Positions 28,395 through 36,633 of a DNA stretch of 64,000 nucleotides are shown here, piece by piece. Source of the stretch: Paraburkholderia gardini (GTDB lineage Bacteria > Pseudomonadota > Gammaproteobacteria > Burkholderiales > Burkholderiaceae); the NCBI RefSeq assembly GCF_907164575.1, contig NZ_CAJQYY010000006.1, forward strand, positions 62,001 to 126,000. Reading direction: 5' to 3'. The position numbers were made by a program, and so were the translations under genes. Positions within the stretch are counted from its first letter, which is position 1, and every line of letters begins with the position of its first letter. Below the pieces are notes generated by a model. The model did not search any database. It saw only the letters and a program-made list of their open reading frames with translations, and had not been told where the DNA came from.

Positions 28395-28408
28395 TGGAAC
28401 CGGTTCCG
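28395..28408. promoter_or_regulatory. PtxS-type operator 2
   Basis: TGGAACCGGTTCCG, 13 of 14 bases as in operator 1, 99 bases away centre to centre. It sits between operator 1 and the stop codon of the upstream LysR gene. Two sites at this distance could support DNA looping. Confidence 0.82.
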
Positions 28409-28423
28409 AAGCGCGTGGAACGG

Positions 28424-29329
28424 TCAGTCGACACCGGAAAGGCACAGCACCAGGAAGCGCTCCGCGACGCGCGACGGCGCGCTCGCGTGCGGAATCAGGA
28501 TCGAGAAATGGCGGGTCAGCGGCTCGGGCGCGAGCGAGAAGAGCCGCAGCACGTTGTCGTCGTGGCGCATCGACATCGCCGACACGAAACCGATGCCCAT
28601 CCCTGCCCGCACGGCCTCCTTGACGCCCTCCACGCCCGCGATCTCCAGCGCGACGCGCATCGGCACCGCAGCGCGCGCGAACGCGCGCTCGACCATCTGC
28701 CGCACGCCCGAGCCCGTTTCGCGCAACACGAGCGTGTGCTCGCCGAGTTCGGCGAGCGTCACGTGACGCCCAGCCGCCGGCACGCTCTCGCGCGCTGCCG
28801 CGAACGGATGCGTGCGCGGCATGATCGCGACGATCTCGTCTTCACGCCATGGATGGACGGCGGTATCGGGTGGCAGACCGGTGCCGACCGGCCCTTCGAC
28901 CATCGCGATATCGACCGATGCCAGCGAACCGACGATGTCGGACGTATTGCCGTCGGCCGTATGGATCGAGACTTCGGGATAGCTCCGGTGAAACGCAGCG
29001 ATCAGATACGGCAGCAGATAGCTCGCCGGCGTCGTGCTGGCGCCGATGCGCAGCGTGCCGCGTTCCATGCCGCGTAGCGCATCGCGATACGCATGCGCCT
29101 GCTGCCAGGTGTCGCGCAGCCGGGCCGCATAGCTTGCCAACTGCTCGCCCGCCGGGGTGAGGCGCACGCCGCGCCCGTCCCGCTGATAAAGCGCCTCGCC
29201 GAATTCATCCTGCAATTGCCGCAACTGGCCGGACACCGCCGGCTGCGACAGATGCAGCGCAAGCGCCGCCCGGCTGATGTTCCGGTGCTCGGCGACGACA
29301 GCGAACGTTATCAGTTGGTCAGGGGTCAT
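28424..29329 (-). CDS. LysR-family regulator, divergent from yeiH-like gene
   Basis: 301 residues with a typical LysR winged helix-turn-helix in the first 60 residues (FAVVAEHRNISRAALALHLSQPAVSGQLRQL) and a two-lobed effector domain (GTLRIGASTTPASYLLP). It is of the CysB/YeiE-like subgroup by its neighbour: yeiE-yeiH are divergent in E. coli too. It therefore probably controls the membrane protein across the 117-base gap. Its 3' end abuts the kgu operator region; the kgu operon is on the same strand downstream, but has its own operators. Confidence 0.88.
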   Translation of the reverse strand: MTPDQLITFAVVAEHRNISRAALALHLSQPAVSGQLRQLQDEFGEALYQRDGRGVRLTPAGEQLASYAARLRDTWQQAHAYRDALRGMERGTLRIGASTTPASYLLPYLIAAFHRSYPEVSIHTADGNTSDIVGSLASVDIAMVEGPVGTGLPPDTAVHPWREDEIVAIMPRTHPFAAARESVPAAGRHVTLAELGEHTLVLRETGSGVRQMVERAFARAAVPMRVALEIAGVEGVKEAVRAGMGIGFVSAMSMRHDDNVLRLFSLAPEPLTRHFSILIPHASAPSRVAERFLVLCLSGVD

Positions 29330-29345
29330 GGAGACTAAATATCAG

Positions 29346-29409
29346 CTAATCCGATATTTTACGTCGCAAATGACGATTTTTCATATCGATATATCTAAAT
29401 TAGGATTAG
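29346..29409. promoter_or_regulatory. Inverted repeat in the LysR-yeiH gap
   Basis: CTAATCC (29346-29352) and GGATTAG (29403-29409) are exact reverse complements 50 bases apart. Between them is an AT-rich stretch with ATATCGATAT. The gap is the expected target of the LysR protein; a T-N11-A box cannot be assigned with confidence. Confidence 0.45.
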
Positions 29410-29446
29410 GCCATCGCATCGAACCCGTTCATTGACGGCACATCTC

Positions 29447-30541
29447 ATGTCCACGGCCTCCCCCTCCGTTTCCGCTTCAGCGCTGGCCCGCAAGGCGCCA
29501 TCCACGCGCGGGCAGCTCAACGGCATTCTCTTTGTCGCGCTGTTCGCGGCGGCGGTCACCAGCATTTCGTCGCTGCCGTTCATCGCCGGGCTCGGCATGA
29601 GTCCGTTGATCATCGGCATCGTCGCAGGTGCGGTCTACGGCAATGTGCTGCGCGACGGCATGCCGGAAAGCTGGGCTGCAGGCGTCAACTTTTCGGCGCG
29701 CAAGCTGTTGCGCATCGCGGTGGCATTCTTCGGGCTGCGCGTGAGTCTTCAGGAAATCGCCCAGGTCGGCCTGCCGGGTCTGGTGGAATCGGTCCTGATC
29801 GTCGTCAGCACGCTCGTGATCGGTACATGGGCCGGCATGAAACTGATGAAGCTCGATCGCGACACCGCCATGCTGACCGCCGCCGGCAGCGCGATCTGCG
29901 GTGCGGCCGCCGTGCTCGCGTTCGAATCGACCTTGCAGTCGAAGCCGCATCAAAGCGCGATGGCCGTGGGTAGCGTGGTGCTGTTCGGCACGCTCTCGAT
30001 GTTCCTCTACCCGGTGCTCTACCATGCGGGCTGGCTGCATCTCGACACACGCGGCGTCGGCCTCTTCTTTGGCGGCACGATTCACGAGGTGGCGCAGGTG
30101 GTTGGCGCGGCGAGCAACGTCAGCCCGGAAGCGACGCATATCGCGACGATCGTCAAGATGACCCGCGTGATGCTGCTGGTTCCGGTGCTGCTCTCGCTGG
30201 GCGTGTGGCTCAACCGGTCGGCACGCGGTACGGCAGCATCGGGCGTAGCCGCCGACGGCACGCCGGCACGCAAGCTCGCGATACCCTGGTTCGCGCTCGG
30301 CTTCCTCGCACTCGTGATCGTCAACTCGATGCACGTGCTGCCGCAAGCCGCGACGCACACGCTGAACACGCTCGACACCTTCGCGCTGACGATGGCAATG
30401 ACCGCCCTCGGCATCGAAACCCGCATCTCGCAGGTCAAACAGGCGGGCCCGCGTGCCCTGACGACCGGACTGATCCTGTATGTCTGGCTGATTGGCGGTG
30501 GACTGGGCATTACATGGGCCGTCGAGCGCTTCTTCGGCTGA
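29447..30541 (+). CDS. yeiH: YeiH/UPF0324-family putative sulfate exporter
   Basis: 364 residues from the ATG at 29447; an upstream TTG would add five residues. About ten membrane segments, with family stretches such as AGSAICGAAAVLAFE and FFGGTIHEVAQVVGAAS. The family is annotated as sulfate exporter from indirect evidence; the divergent LysR gene (YeiE type) supports a link to sulfite/sulfate or another small anion. Followed by a strong terminator. Confidence 0.88.
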   Translation: MSTASPSVSASALARKAPSTRGQLNGILFVALFAAAVTSISSLPFIAGLGMSPLIIGIVAGAVYGNVLRDGMPESWAAGVNFSARKLLRIAVAFFGLRVSLQEIAQVGLPGLVESVLIVVSTLVIGTWAGMKLMKLDRDTAMLTAAGSAICGAAAVLAFESTLQSKPHQSAMAVGSVVLFGTLSMFLYPVLYHAGWLHLDTRGVGLFFGGTIHEVAQVVGAASNVSPEATHIATIVKMTRVMLLVPVLLSLGVWLNRSARGTAASGVAADGTPARKLAIPWFALGFLALVIVNSMHVLPQAATHTLNTLDTFALTMAMTALGIETRISQVKQAGPRALTTGLILYVWLIGGGLGITWAVERFFG

Positions 30542-30569
30542 TACGCCCCGCCTCGCCGGTCCGACCGGC

Positions 30570-30595
30570 AGCCCCGCTTCGTGCGGGGCTTTTTG
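30570..30595 (+). terminator. Rho-independent terminator after yeiH
   Basis: Arms AGCCCCGC (30570-30577) and GCGGGGCT (30583-30590), 5-base loop, then TTTTT. It is about 30 bases after the stop codon. Confidence 0.92.
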
Positions 30596-30772
30596 CGTTT
30601 TTGCGCCCGCGAGCGATACGCGTGATACGCGCAGCTTCGTCTGGTTTCGCGCCTGACGCCGTCCACGCACCTCGCCGCGGTTTTTTGTCCGCTGTTCACA
30701 CAACGCGGCGCGCCGGCGCGGCATACTTTCGGCTCGCGCAGTCGAACTCTCAATCCAGGCGAGGATCGATCG

Positions 30773-31504
30773 ATGGCTTATGAACTCTTTTACTGGGACG
30801 GCCTGCAAGGCCGCGGCGAATTCGTGCGGCTGGCACTCGAAGAAGCCGGCGCCCGCTATACCGAAGTGACCCGCGCGCCGGACAGGGACGGCACCGGCGC
30901 GATGCTCGACGTGCTCAGGAGCAAAAGCGAACCGCATCCGCCGTTTGCGCCGCCGTTCCTGAAAGACGGCGATCTCGTCGTCGCGCAGACCGCCAACATC
31001 CTCATGTATCTCGGTCCGAAACTCGGGCTCGCGCCGAAGGACGAAAACCTGCGCTACGTCGTGAACGGCCTGCAGCTCACGATCGCCGACATGGTCGCCG
31101 AAGCGCACGACACGCATCATCCGCTCGCGAGCGGCCTGTATTACGAAGACCAGAAAGACGCCGCCAAAGTGCGTGCGCACGACTTCATCGACAACCGCAT
31201 TCCGAAGTACATGAAATACTTCGAGCGGGTGCTGAAGCAGAACCCCGATGGCGATGCATATCTTGTCGGCAACGCGTTGACGTACGTCGATCTGTCGATG
31301 TTCCAGCTGATCGACGGCCTCCACTACGCGTTTCCGCTTGCGATGAAGCATTTCGGCGAGCACTATCCGCGTCTCGCGGCATTGCACGACGCGGTCATCG
31401 CGCGGCCGAAACTCGCCGCGTATCTCGAGTCCGACCGGCGCATCGCGCATAACGAGGCGTGCGTCTTCCGGCATTACCCCGAACTCGACAAGGCCGCGCG
31501 TTGA
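30773..31504 (+). CDS. Glutathione S-transferase family protein
   Basis: 243 residues. N-terminal thioredoxin-like domain (ELFYWDGLQGRGEFVRLALEEAGARY, then VVAQTANILMYLG with the cis-Pro/Thr-type loop replaced by an APPFLKDGD segment) and an all-helical C-terminal domain. It resembles the soluble GST/Alpha-Mu-Sigma-like proteins of proteobacteria. Cytoplasmic; detoxification by conjugation to glutathione is likely, specific substrate unknown. The ATG follows GAGGATCG. Confidence 0.88.
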   Translation: MAYELFYWDGLQGRGEFVRLALEEAGARYTEVTRAPDRDGTGAMLDVLRSKSEPHPPFAPPFLKDGDLVVAQTANILMYLGPKLGLAPKDENLRYVVNGLQLTIADMVAEAHDTHHPLASGLYYEDQKDAAKVRAHDFIDNRIPKYMKYFERVLKQNPDGDAYLVGNALTYVDLSMFQLIDGLHYAFPLAMKHFGEHYPRLAALHDAVIARPKLAAYLESDRRIAHNEACVFRHYPELDKAAR

Positions 31505-31580
31505 ACGCGGCCTTGTCGACGCAACCCGCGATGCCGTGCTGGCACGCGCCGTCCAACCCTGACTCCTGCCCGTTTCTTCC

Positions 31581-33314
31581 GTGCTTTCATTTCTGCTGAA
31601 ACTGCGCACGCGCGCCCAAAAACTGTTTCGTCTGTCCGACGCTCACACGATGCTCGTGTGGTCGGTGGTCGTCGGCGTGGCCGGCGCGTTTGCGACGGTC
31701 GCCTTCCGTGAAGGGATCGCGCTCCTTCAGCGCGCCATTTCCGGCAGCAACGGCGGCATCGTCGACATGGCGCGGCGTCTGCCCTGGACCGTGCGGATCT
31801 GGCTGCCCGCCGCGGGCGGCCTGATCGCCGGCTTCTTCCTGCTGGTCGCGCGGCGCGGCGTCGACAAAAAAAGTCATACCGACTACATGGAAGCTGTCGC
31901 GATCGGCGACGGCGTCGTGCCGGTGCGACCGAGCCTGTGGCGCAGCGTGTCGTCGCTCTTCACGATCGCGAGCGGCGGGTCGATCGGACGCGAAGGACCG
32001 ATGGTGCAGCTCGCGGCGCTCTGCGCGTCGCTGATCGGCCGCTGGGTGCATTTCGACCCGCCGCGTCTGCGATTGCTGGTGGCGTGCGGGGCGGCGGCGG
32101 GTATCACGTCCGCCTATAACGCGCCGATCGCCGGCGCGTTTTTCGTGACCGAGATCGTGCTCGGCTCGATCGCGATGGAAAGCTTCGGCCCGGTCGTGGT
32201 CGCCTCAGTCGTCGCGAACATCACGATGCGCGAATTCGCGGGCTACAAACCGCCGTACGAAATGCCGGTGTTCCCGCCGGTGACGGGTGTCGAGGTGCTG
32301 CTCTTCGTCGCGCTCGGCCTGCTGTGCGGTGCGGCCGCGCCGCAGTTCCTGCGCCTGCTCGGCGTCTCGAAGGCGGCCTTTCGGCGCCTGCCGTTGCCGC
32401 TGCCCGTCACGCTCGCGCTCGGCGGTCTCATCGTCGGCATCATCTCCGTGTGGTCGCCGGATGTGTGGGGCAACGGCTATAGCGTCGTGAACTCGATCCT
32501 GCATTCGCAGTGGACCTGGACGGCGCTCGTCTTCGTGCTCGTGTTCAAGCTCGTGGCGACCGCGGCGACCGCGGGCTCGGGCGCGGTCGGCGGGATTTTC
32601 ACGCCGACGCTCTTCGTCGGCGCCGTACTGGGCTCGCTGTTCGGTCAGGGCATGCATGCGCTGTGGCCGCACGGCACGTCGGCGCCGTTCGCGTATGCGA
32701 TGGTCGGCATGGGGGCGTTCCTCGCGGGCGCCACGCAGGCGCCACTGATGGCGATCCTGATGATCTTCGAGATGACGCTCTCCTACCAGGTCGTGCTGCC
32801 GCTGATGCTCTCGTGCGTGGTGGCGTACTTCGTGTCGCGCGCGATCGGCAAGACGTCGATGTACGAGATCACGTTGATGCGCAACCGTGACGAACAGGAA
32901 CGCATGCGCCTGCGCGCAACGCAGATGCGCGAGCTGATCAAGCCGGCTGAAACCATCGTGCCGCTCAAGGCGACCGTGCATGACATGACGCGTGTGTTCC
33001 TCGAATATCCGGTGAAGTATCTGTATGTGATCGACGACGCCGGGTGCTTCCTCGGCGTCGTCGCGCTGAAGGACATCACGTCCGATCTGCTCGACAAACA
33101 CGACACCTCGACGCGCACCGCCGCGCACTACCTGCAGCCCCATTTCGATGTGCTGACACCCGACATGCCGCTTGGCGACGCGCTGCAGCATTTCATGGCG
33201 TTTCAGGGCGAACGGCTGCCGGTGGTCGAGAGCACCGCGTGTCCGACGCTCGCAGGGGTCGTATACAAGACATCACTGCTCGATGCGTATTTCCGGATGA
33301 ACCCCACGCGCTGA
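31581..33314 (+). CDS. ClC-family chloride channel/transporter with CBS domains
   Basis: 577 residues from a GTG at 31581. The ClC signatures are present: GREGP with the gating glutamate at residue 138, YNAPIAG, and GAVGGIFTP. After about 430 residues of membrane region comes a cytoplasmic C-terminal part (from MRNRDEQERM) with two CBS-type segments, which in relatives bind nucleotides. The gating Glu fits a Cl-/H+ exchanger or a channel. A later ATG at 31650 would remove a hydrophilic N terminus and is an alternative start. Confidence 0.9.
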   Translation: MLSFLLKLRTRAQKLFRLSDAHTMLVWSVVVGVAGAFATVAFREGIALLQRAISGSNGGIVDMARRLPWTVRIWLPAAGGLIAGFFLLVARRGVDKKSHTDYMEAVAIGDGVVPVRPSLWRSVSSLFTIASGGSIGREGPMVQLAALCASLIGRWVHFDPPRLRLLVACGAAAGITSAYNAPIAGAFFVTEIVLGSIAMESFGPVVVASVVANITMREFAGYKPPYEMPVFPPVTGVEVLLFVALGLLCGAAAPQFLRLLGVSKAAFRRLPLPLPVTLALGGLIVGIISVWSPDVWGNGYSVVNSILHSQWTWTALVFVLVFKLVATAATAGSGAVGGIFTPTLFVGAVLGSLFGQGMHALWPHGTSAPFAYAMVGMGAFLAGATQAPLMAILMIFEMTLSYQVVLPLMLSCVVAYFVSRAIGKTSMYEITLMRNRDEQERMRLRATQMRELIKPAETIVPLKATVHDMTRVFLEYPVKYLYVIDDAGCFLGVVALKDITSDLLDKHDTSTRTAAHYLQPHFDVLTPDMPLGDALQHFMAFQGERLPVVESTACPTLAGVVYKTSLLDAYFRMNPTR

Positions 33315-33463
33315 CGCAGGCGTCTCGCACACCCGGTAGCAAAGCGCGGCATATTTTCTAGAATGGAAAAGAGCCGTGCAGCGTGCCGGCCTGCTGTTGT
33401 CTTCGGTCGACCGGGCGCGCGCTGCGCGGATAACCGTGAGCGCCATTTCGACCCGGAGCGAAG

Positions 33464-34801
33464 ATGAGCGACCCGTCAGGCGATGCCGTCCGCCGCGATC
33501 AGGCCGGCTGGATTTTCCTGCACATCGAGGGCGAGCCGTACGATCGCGGTGAGCAGCACGGCCAGCTCCTCGCGGCCGAGATCCGGCATGCGATCGACAC
33601 TGCCCGCTACCTCGCGAAGTGGGACACCGGCGAAGACTTCGACACGTTCGTCGATGCCGCCGTGGCGCAGTTCGCGCCGCGCCTCGACACCGAATTCGCC
33701 GACGAAATCCAGGGCATCGCCGACGGCGCGAAGCTGCCGTTCGCCGACGTGCTGGCATGGAACGGCTACATGGACCTGCTGCAAAGCTGGTGGCCAACTC
33801 ACGCGGCGCAACAGCAGCCGCGCCTCGGCCTGAAACCGTGGCGCGGGCGGCGCGGCCATCATTGCAGCGCGTTCATCGCGACCGGCGACGCCACCCGCGA
33901 CGGCCGCATCGTGATGGCGCACAACTCGTGGGACCGCTACGCCGCTGGCGACGCCTTCAACGTCGTGTTCGACATCGTTCCGGATGCCGGCCACCGGATC
34001 CTGATGCAGGGTCTGCCCGGCTGCATCTCGAGCCTGACGGATTTCTGGATCACGTCCGCCGGCCTGATGGTGACCGAAACGACGATCTCCAGCTTCGCGG
34101 GCTACAACGCCGCCGGCGCGCCCGAGTTTTACCGCTCACGGCGCGCGACCCAGTATGCGAACAGCATCGGCGAATGGTGCGAGAGGTTCGCGGTCGCGAA
34201 CAACGGCGGCTACGCGAACAGCTGGCTGCTTGGCGACGTCAAGACGGGCGAGATCGCCCGCTACGAACTCGGCCTGCAGTTTTCCGGCTTCGAAAGCACG
34301 AAGAACGGCTTCTATAGCGGCTACAACACCGCGACCGACCTGAAGATCCGCAACCAGGAATGCGTCGGCGAAGGCGACGATTACACCGACGTGCGCAGGA
34401 ACGGAGCGCGTCGCCTGCGCTTCATGCAACTGGCTGAACAGCATCGCGGCAAGATCGATATCGACGTCGCCAAAGCCATGATCGCCGATCATCACGACGT
34501 CTATCTCGACCGCAGCGACAACCCGTGCTCGCGAACGATCTGCGGGCATCTGGAACTCGACGACCAGCGCTTCGGCGGCTCCGATCACGGTCCGTTCAAC
34601 CCGTGGGGCGCGAACGACGGCAAGGTCGTCGACAGCGAAATGGCGCGCGACATGGCGTTCTGGGCGCGCTGGGGTCACCCGTGCGGCCGGCCGTTCGACG
34701 CGCAGGCCTTCATGCAGCGCCATCCGCAATGGAACTGGCTGAACGGATACATGCGCGACCGGCCGTCCTGGCCGTGGACGCAGTTCGACGTGCTGCGCTA
34801 G
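33464..34801 (+). CDS. C45-family-like autoproteolytic hydrolase
   Basis: 445 residues without signal peptide. It resembles Ntn-type hydrolases of peptidase family C45 (acyl-CoA:6-aminopenicillanate acyltransferase) and the related phospholipase B-like proteins: HHCSAF with Cys134 as candidate nucleophile that would be freed by self-cleavage between His133 and Cys134, followed by GRIVMAHNSWD, a family-like loop. C-terminal half rich in Trp and His. Substrate unknown. Nearby ClC and small secreted proteins do not clarify its role. Confidence 0.72.
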   Translation: MSDPSGDAVRRDQAGWIFLHIEGEPYDRGEQHGQLLAAEIRHAIDTARYLAKWDTGEDFDTFVDAAVAQFAPRLDTEFADEIQGIADGAKLPFADVLAWNGYMDLLQSWWPTHAAQQQPRLGLKPWRGRRGHHCSAFIATGDATRDGRIVMAHNSWDRYAAGDAFNVVFDIVPDAGHRILMQGLPGCISSLTDFWITSAGLMVTETTISSFAGYNAAGAPEFYRSRRATQYANSIGEWCERFAVANNGGYANSWLLGDVKTGEIARYELGLQFSGFESTKNGFYSGYNTATDLKIRNQECVGEGDDYTDVRRNGARRLRFMQLAEQHRGKIDIDVAKAMIADHHDVYLDRSDNPCSRTICGHLELDDQRFGGSDHGPFNPWGANDGKVVDSEMARDMAFWARWGHPCGRPFDAQAFMQRHPQWNWLNGYMRDRPSWPWTQFDVLR

Positions 34802-35112
34802 CGCATTGCCCGGCCGGCGCCCAGCCAGTCCGGACCGGTCGCGCAAAACCGGCGCGAAATTCCCGCACCGCAACACGCATTCCGCATGATTGCTCGCAAC
34901 TGAACGTCAGCCGTTTGCGAAGATTGCAAAAGTCTCCCGGTTTCGCGCGGTTTTGTCGTTTTTGCTGCGGCGTGTGGGCGAATTGCGTCCTAAGATAGTA
35001 AAAGGCGCCCCGTCTTCGCGGTCCGCGCCAGGCGGGTGTCAGGCTGCGGGATACCGCCATGGCACAACGCTTGCTGCAGCCTCTGTGCTGCAAGAGCAAA
35101 GGAGCTCGGGCG
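34802..35112. other. Intergenic region, no gene
   Basis: 311 bases. The left part is GC-rich, the middle (about 34920-35005) more T-rich. TAAGATAGT at about 34992 could be a -10 for the downstream small secreted protein gene, but I see no matching -35. No strong hairpin. Confidence 0.4.
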
Positions 35113-35394
35113 ATGAAAATCTCGACGCTATTGACCATGGTGACGCTGTCGGCCTCGTGTTTCGCCGCGCCGGTTCACACGGCCTATGAAAACCCGGCGG
35201 CGGGCGCCGCGGGCGACCCTGACGGTTCCTCCCCGGCGGCGCTTGCGGCAAACGCCGCGCCGGTCGCACCAGCGGCGCCGGATGTGGCCGCGATCGACGG
35301 CAGCAAGACGCAGCACTGGGAGTTCATCGCGCTGCCGAAGTCGAAACACCCCGATCGCGGCTTTGTCGCGAAGAACGAGCATCTGCAGACCTGA
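35113..35394 (+). CDS. Small secreted protein of unknown function
   Basis: 93 residues from the ATG at 35113, which AAGGAG precedes by nine bases. Signal peptide MKISTLLTMVTLSASCFA/A, an Ala/Pro-rich middle and a short polar C terminus (FIALPKSKHPDRGFVAKNEHLQT). A start 18 codons earlier is possible but breaks the signal peptide. No family recognised. It is followed by a DUF2795 gene 118 bases on. Confidence 0.65.
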   Translation: MKISTLLTMVTLSASCFAAPVHTAYENPAAGAAGDPDGSSPAALAANAAPVAPAAPDVAAIDGSKTQHWEFIALPKSKHPDRGFVAKNEHLQT

Positions 35395-35511
35395 GCGCCC
35401 GTTGCACCGGGTTGCCGCCTGCAAGTGCGGGAAGCGCGGGCTTCAGCATCACGCATCGGGTGCGGCGCCGCGGGTCGGGCACAGGTATTAATTAGAACAA
35501 GGACCTCGCGC

Positions 35512-35742
35512 ATGACCGGCATCCCTATTCCCGACGAATCGCTCGATATGCAGATTACCGACATCCTGCAGACCATTTCCTGGCCCGTGAACAAGGACGC
35601 GCTCGTTGACGCCGCGCGCGAGGCCGGCGCAAGCAATGAAGTGCTTTCGATGCTCGACGGCCTGCCCGAGCAGGACTACGCCGATGTGAATGCGGTGACG
35701 AAACTGATTGGCAGCAACTACGGACCAGGACTCGGAAGCTGA
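35512..35742 (+). CDS. DUF2795 family protein
   Basis: 76 residues. The pattern ISWPVNKDALVDAAREAGASNEVLSMLDGLPEQDYADVNAVTKLIG is the DUF2795 domain (a short helical domain common in Gram-negative soil bacteria). Cytoplasmic; function unknown. AAGGAC is close to the ATG; an internal Met (MQITDIL) is a possible alternative start. Confidence 0.8.
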   Translation: MTGIPIPDESLDMQITDILQTISWPVNKDALVDAAREAGASNEVLSMLDGLPEQDYADVNAVTKLIGSNYGPGLGS

Positions 35743-35814
35743 GTAACTCAAGCCTGAGCGCCGCTAACCCGGCAGGCGCTCAGAAGCAGGACGCAAAACG
35801 GCGTGGAGGCAAGT

Positions 35815-36444
35815 TCAGAGCACCTCGTCCGCGCTCCTGCCGAACACCACCCGCGCGAAAAACTCCGAGAGCACCGTTTCGACCATGTGATCGGTGATGT
35901 GCTGCGGATCGGCCGTATAGAACGACTGCACCCCGTCGCAAAGACCGAAAAGACCGAGCGTCAGCGTTTCAGGCGGCAGCGACAGCGGCGTGCCGGCACG
36001 CACCGAAAACTCCTGGATGTACGCCGCCATCTGTTCGCGCTTCTCGCGCATGAACTCGTTGAAATTCGTGCGAAAGCGCGCGTCGCGCGCCGACAGCAGC
36101 TTGGCTTCCACCCACAACAGAAAGCACTTGTTGTCGAACGGCAGACGCCGATAGAACGTCAACACGCGCTTTTCCATCCCTTCGCGCGTCGACTCCCCTT
36201 CGAAGATGCTCTGCAGATCGGCCTGCATCTGTTCGTGATCGCGCCGCAGCAGTTCCAGGAACACCTCGGGCTTGCTGTGGAAGTTCGAATAGAACGCACC
36301 CCGCGTGTAACCCGCTGCGTCGGCGATGTCCTCGACACTCGTCGCGACAAATCCCTTCTTCATGAACATGGCGAGCGCGGCGTCAAGCAGGCGCTCGCGC
36401 GTCTGGTCCTTGCTCTGCTCGCGTGTGAGGCGTTTTCGTTTCAT
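35815..36444 (-). CDS. TetR/AcrR-family repressor of the efflux operon
   Basis: 209 residues. The TetR helix-turn-helix is at residues 36-55 (TSVEDIADAAGYTRGAFYSN), of the AcrR/TtgR group. A C-terminal ligand domain follows. It is divergent from the adjacent RND adaptor gene, so it most likely represses the efflux operon and its own gene, released by hydrophobic drugs. Confidence 0.92.
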   Translation of the reverse strand: MKRKRLTREQSKDQTRERLLDAALAMFMKKGFVATSVEDIADAAGYTRGAFYSNFHSKPEVFLELLRRDHEQMQADLQSIFEGESTREGMEKRVLTFYRRLPFDNKCFLLWVEAKLLSARDARFRTNFNEFMREKREQMAAYIQEFSVRAGTPLSLPPETLTLGLFGLCDGVQSFYTADPQHITDHMVETVLSEFFARVVFGRSADEVL

Positions 36445-36633
36445 CGGCGGAGTCTAGCATCCAGGAGTAATTGATCCAGCTTTGCATTCAGATACACATA
36501 TGCATTAGAATCCATACCAATATTTGAAGCAAGCGTCCCGCATCTCCTTTTTGATCCGCGTCCGCTGGCCACATCCGCCGCCTGTCGCACCCTGTTTGCT
36601 GTCCCTGTTCGCCACGTCAGTCCTGGGGTTATC
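36445..36633. promoter_or_regulatory. Divergent control region of tetR and efflux operon
   Basis: 189 bases, AT-rich near 36460-36530. TGCATT occurs twice about 20 bases apart, and ATTC/GAAT bracket the segment 36486-36512. I take this as the region of the promoters and TetR operator, but a clean palindrome of TetR size is not visible. Confidence 0.5.

Noticed and set aside
29477..31609. 710-codon minus-strand open frame over yeiH and the GST gene
   Set aside because: Opposite two well-supported genes, composition typical of an antisense shadow.
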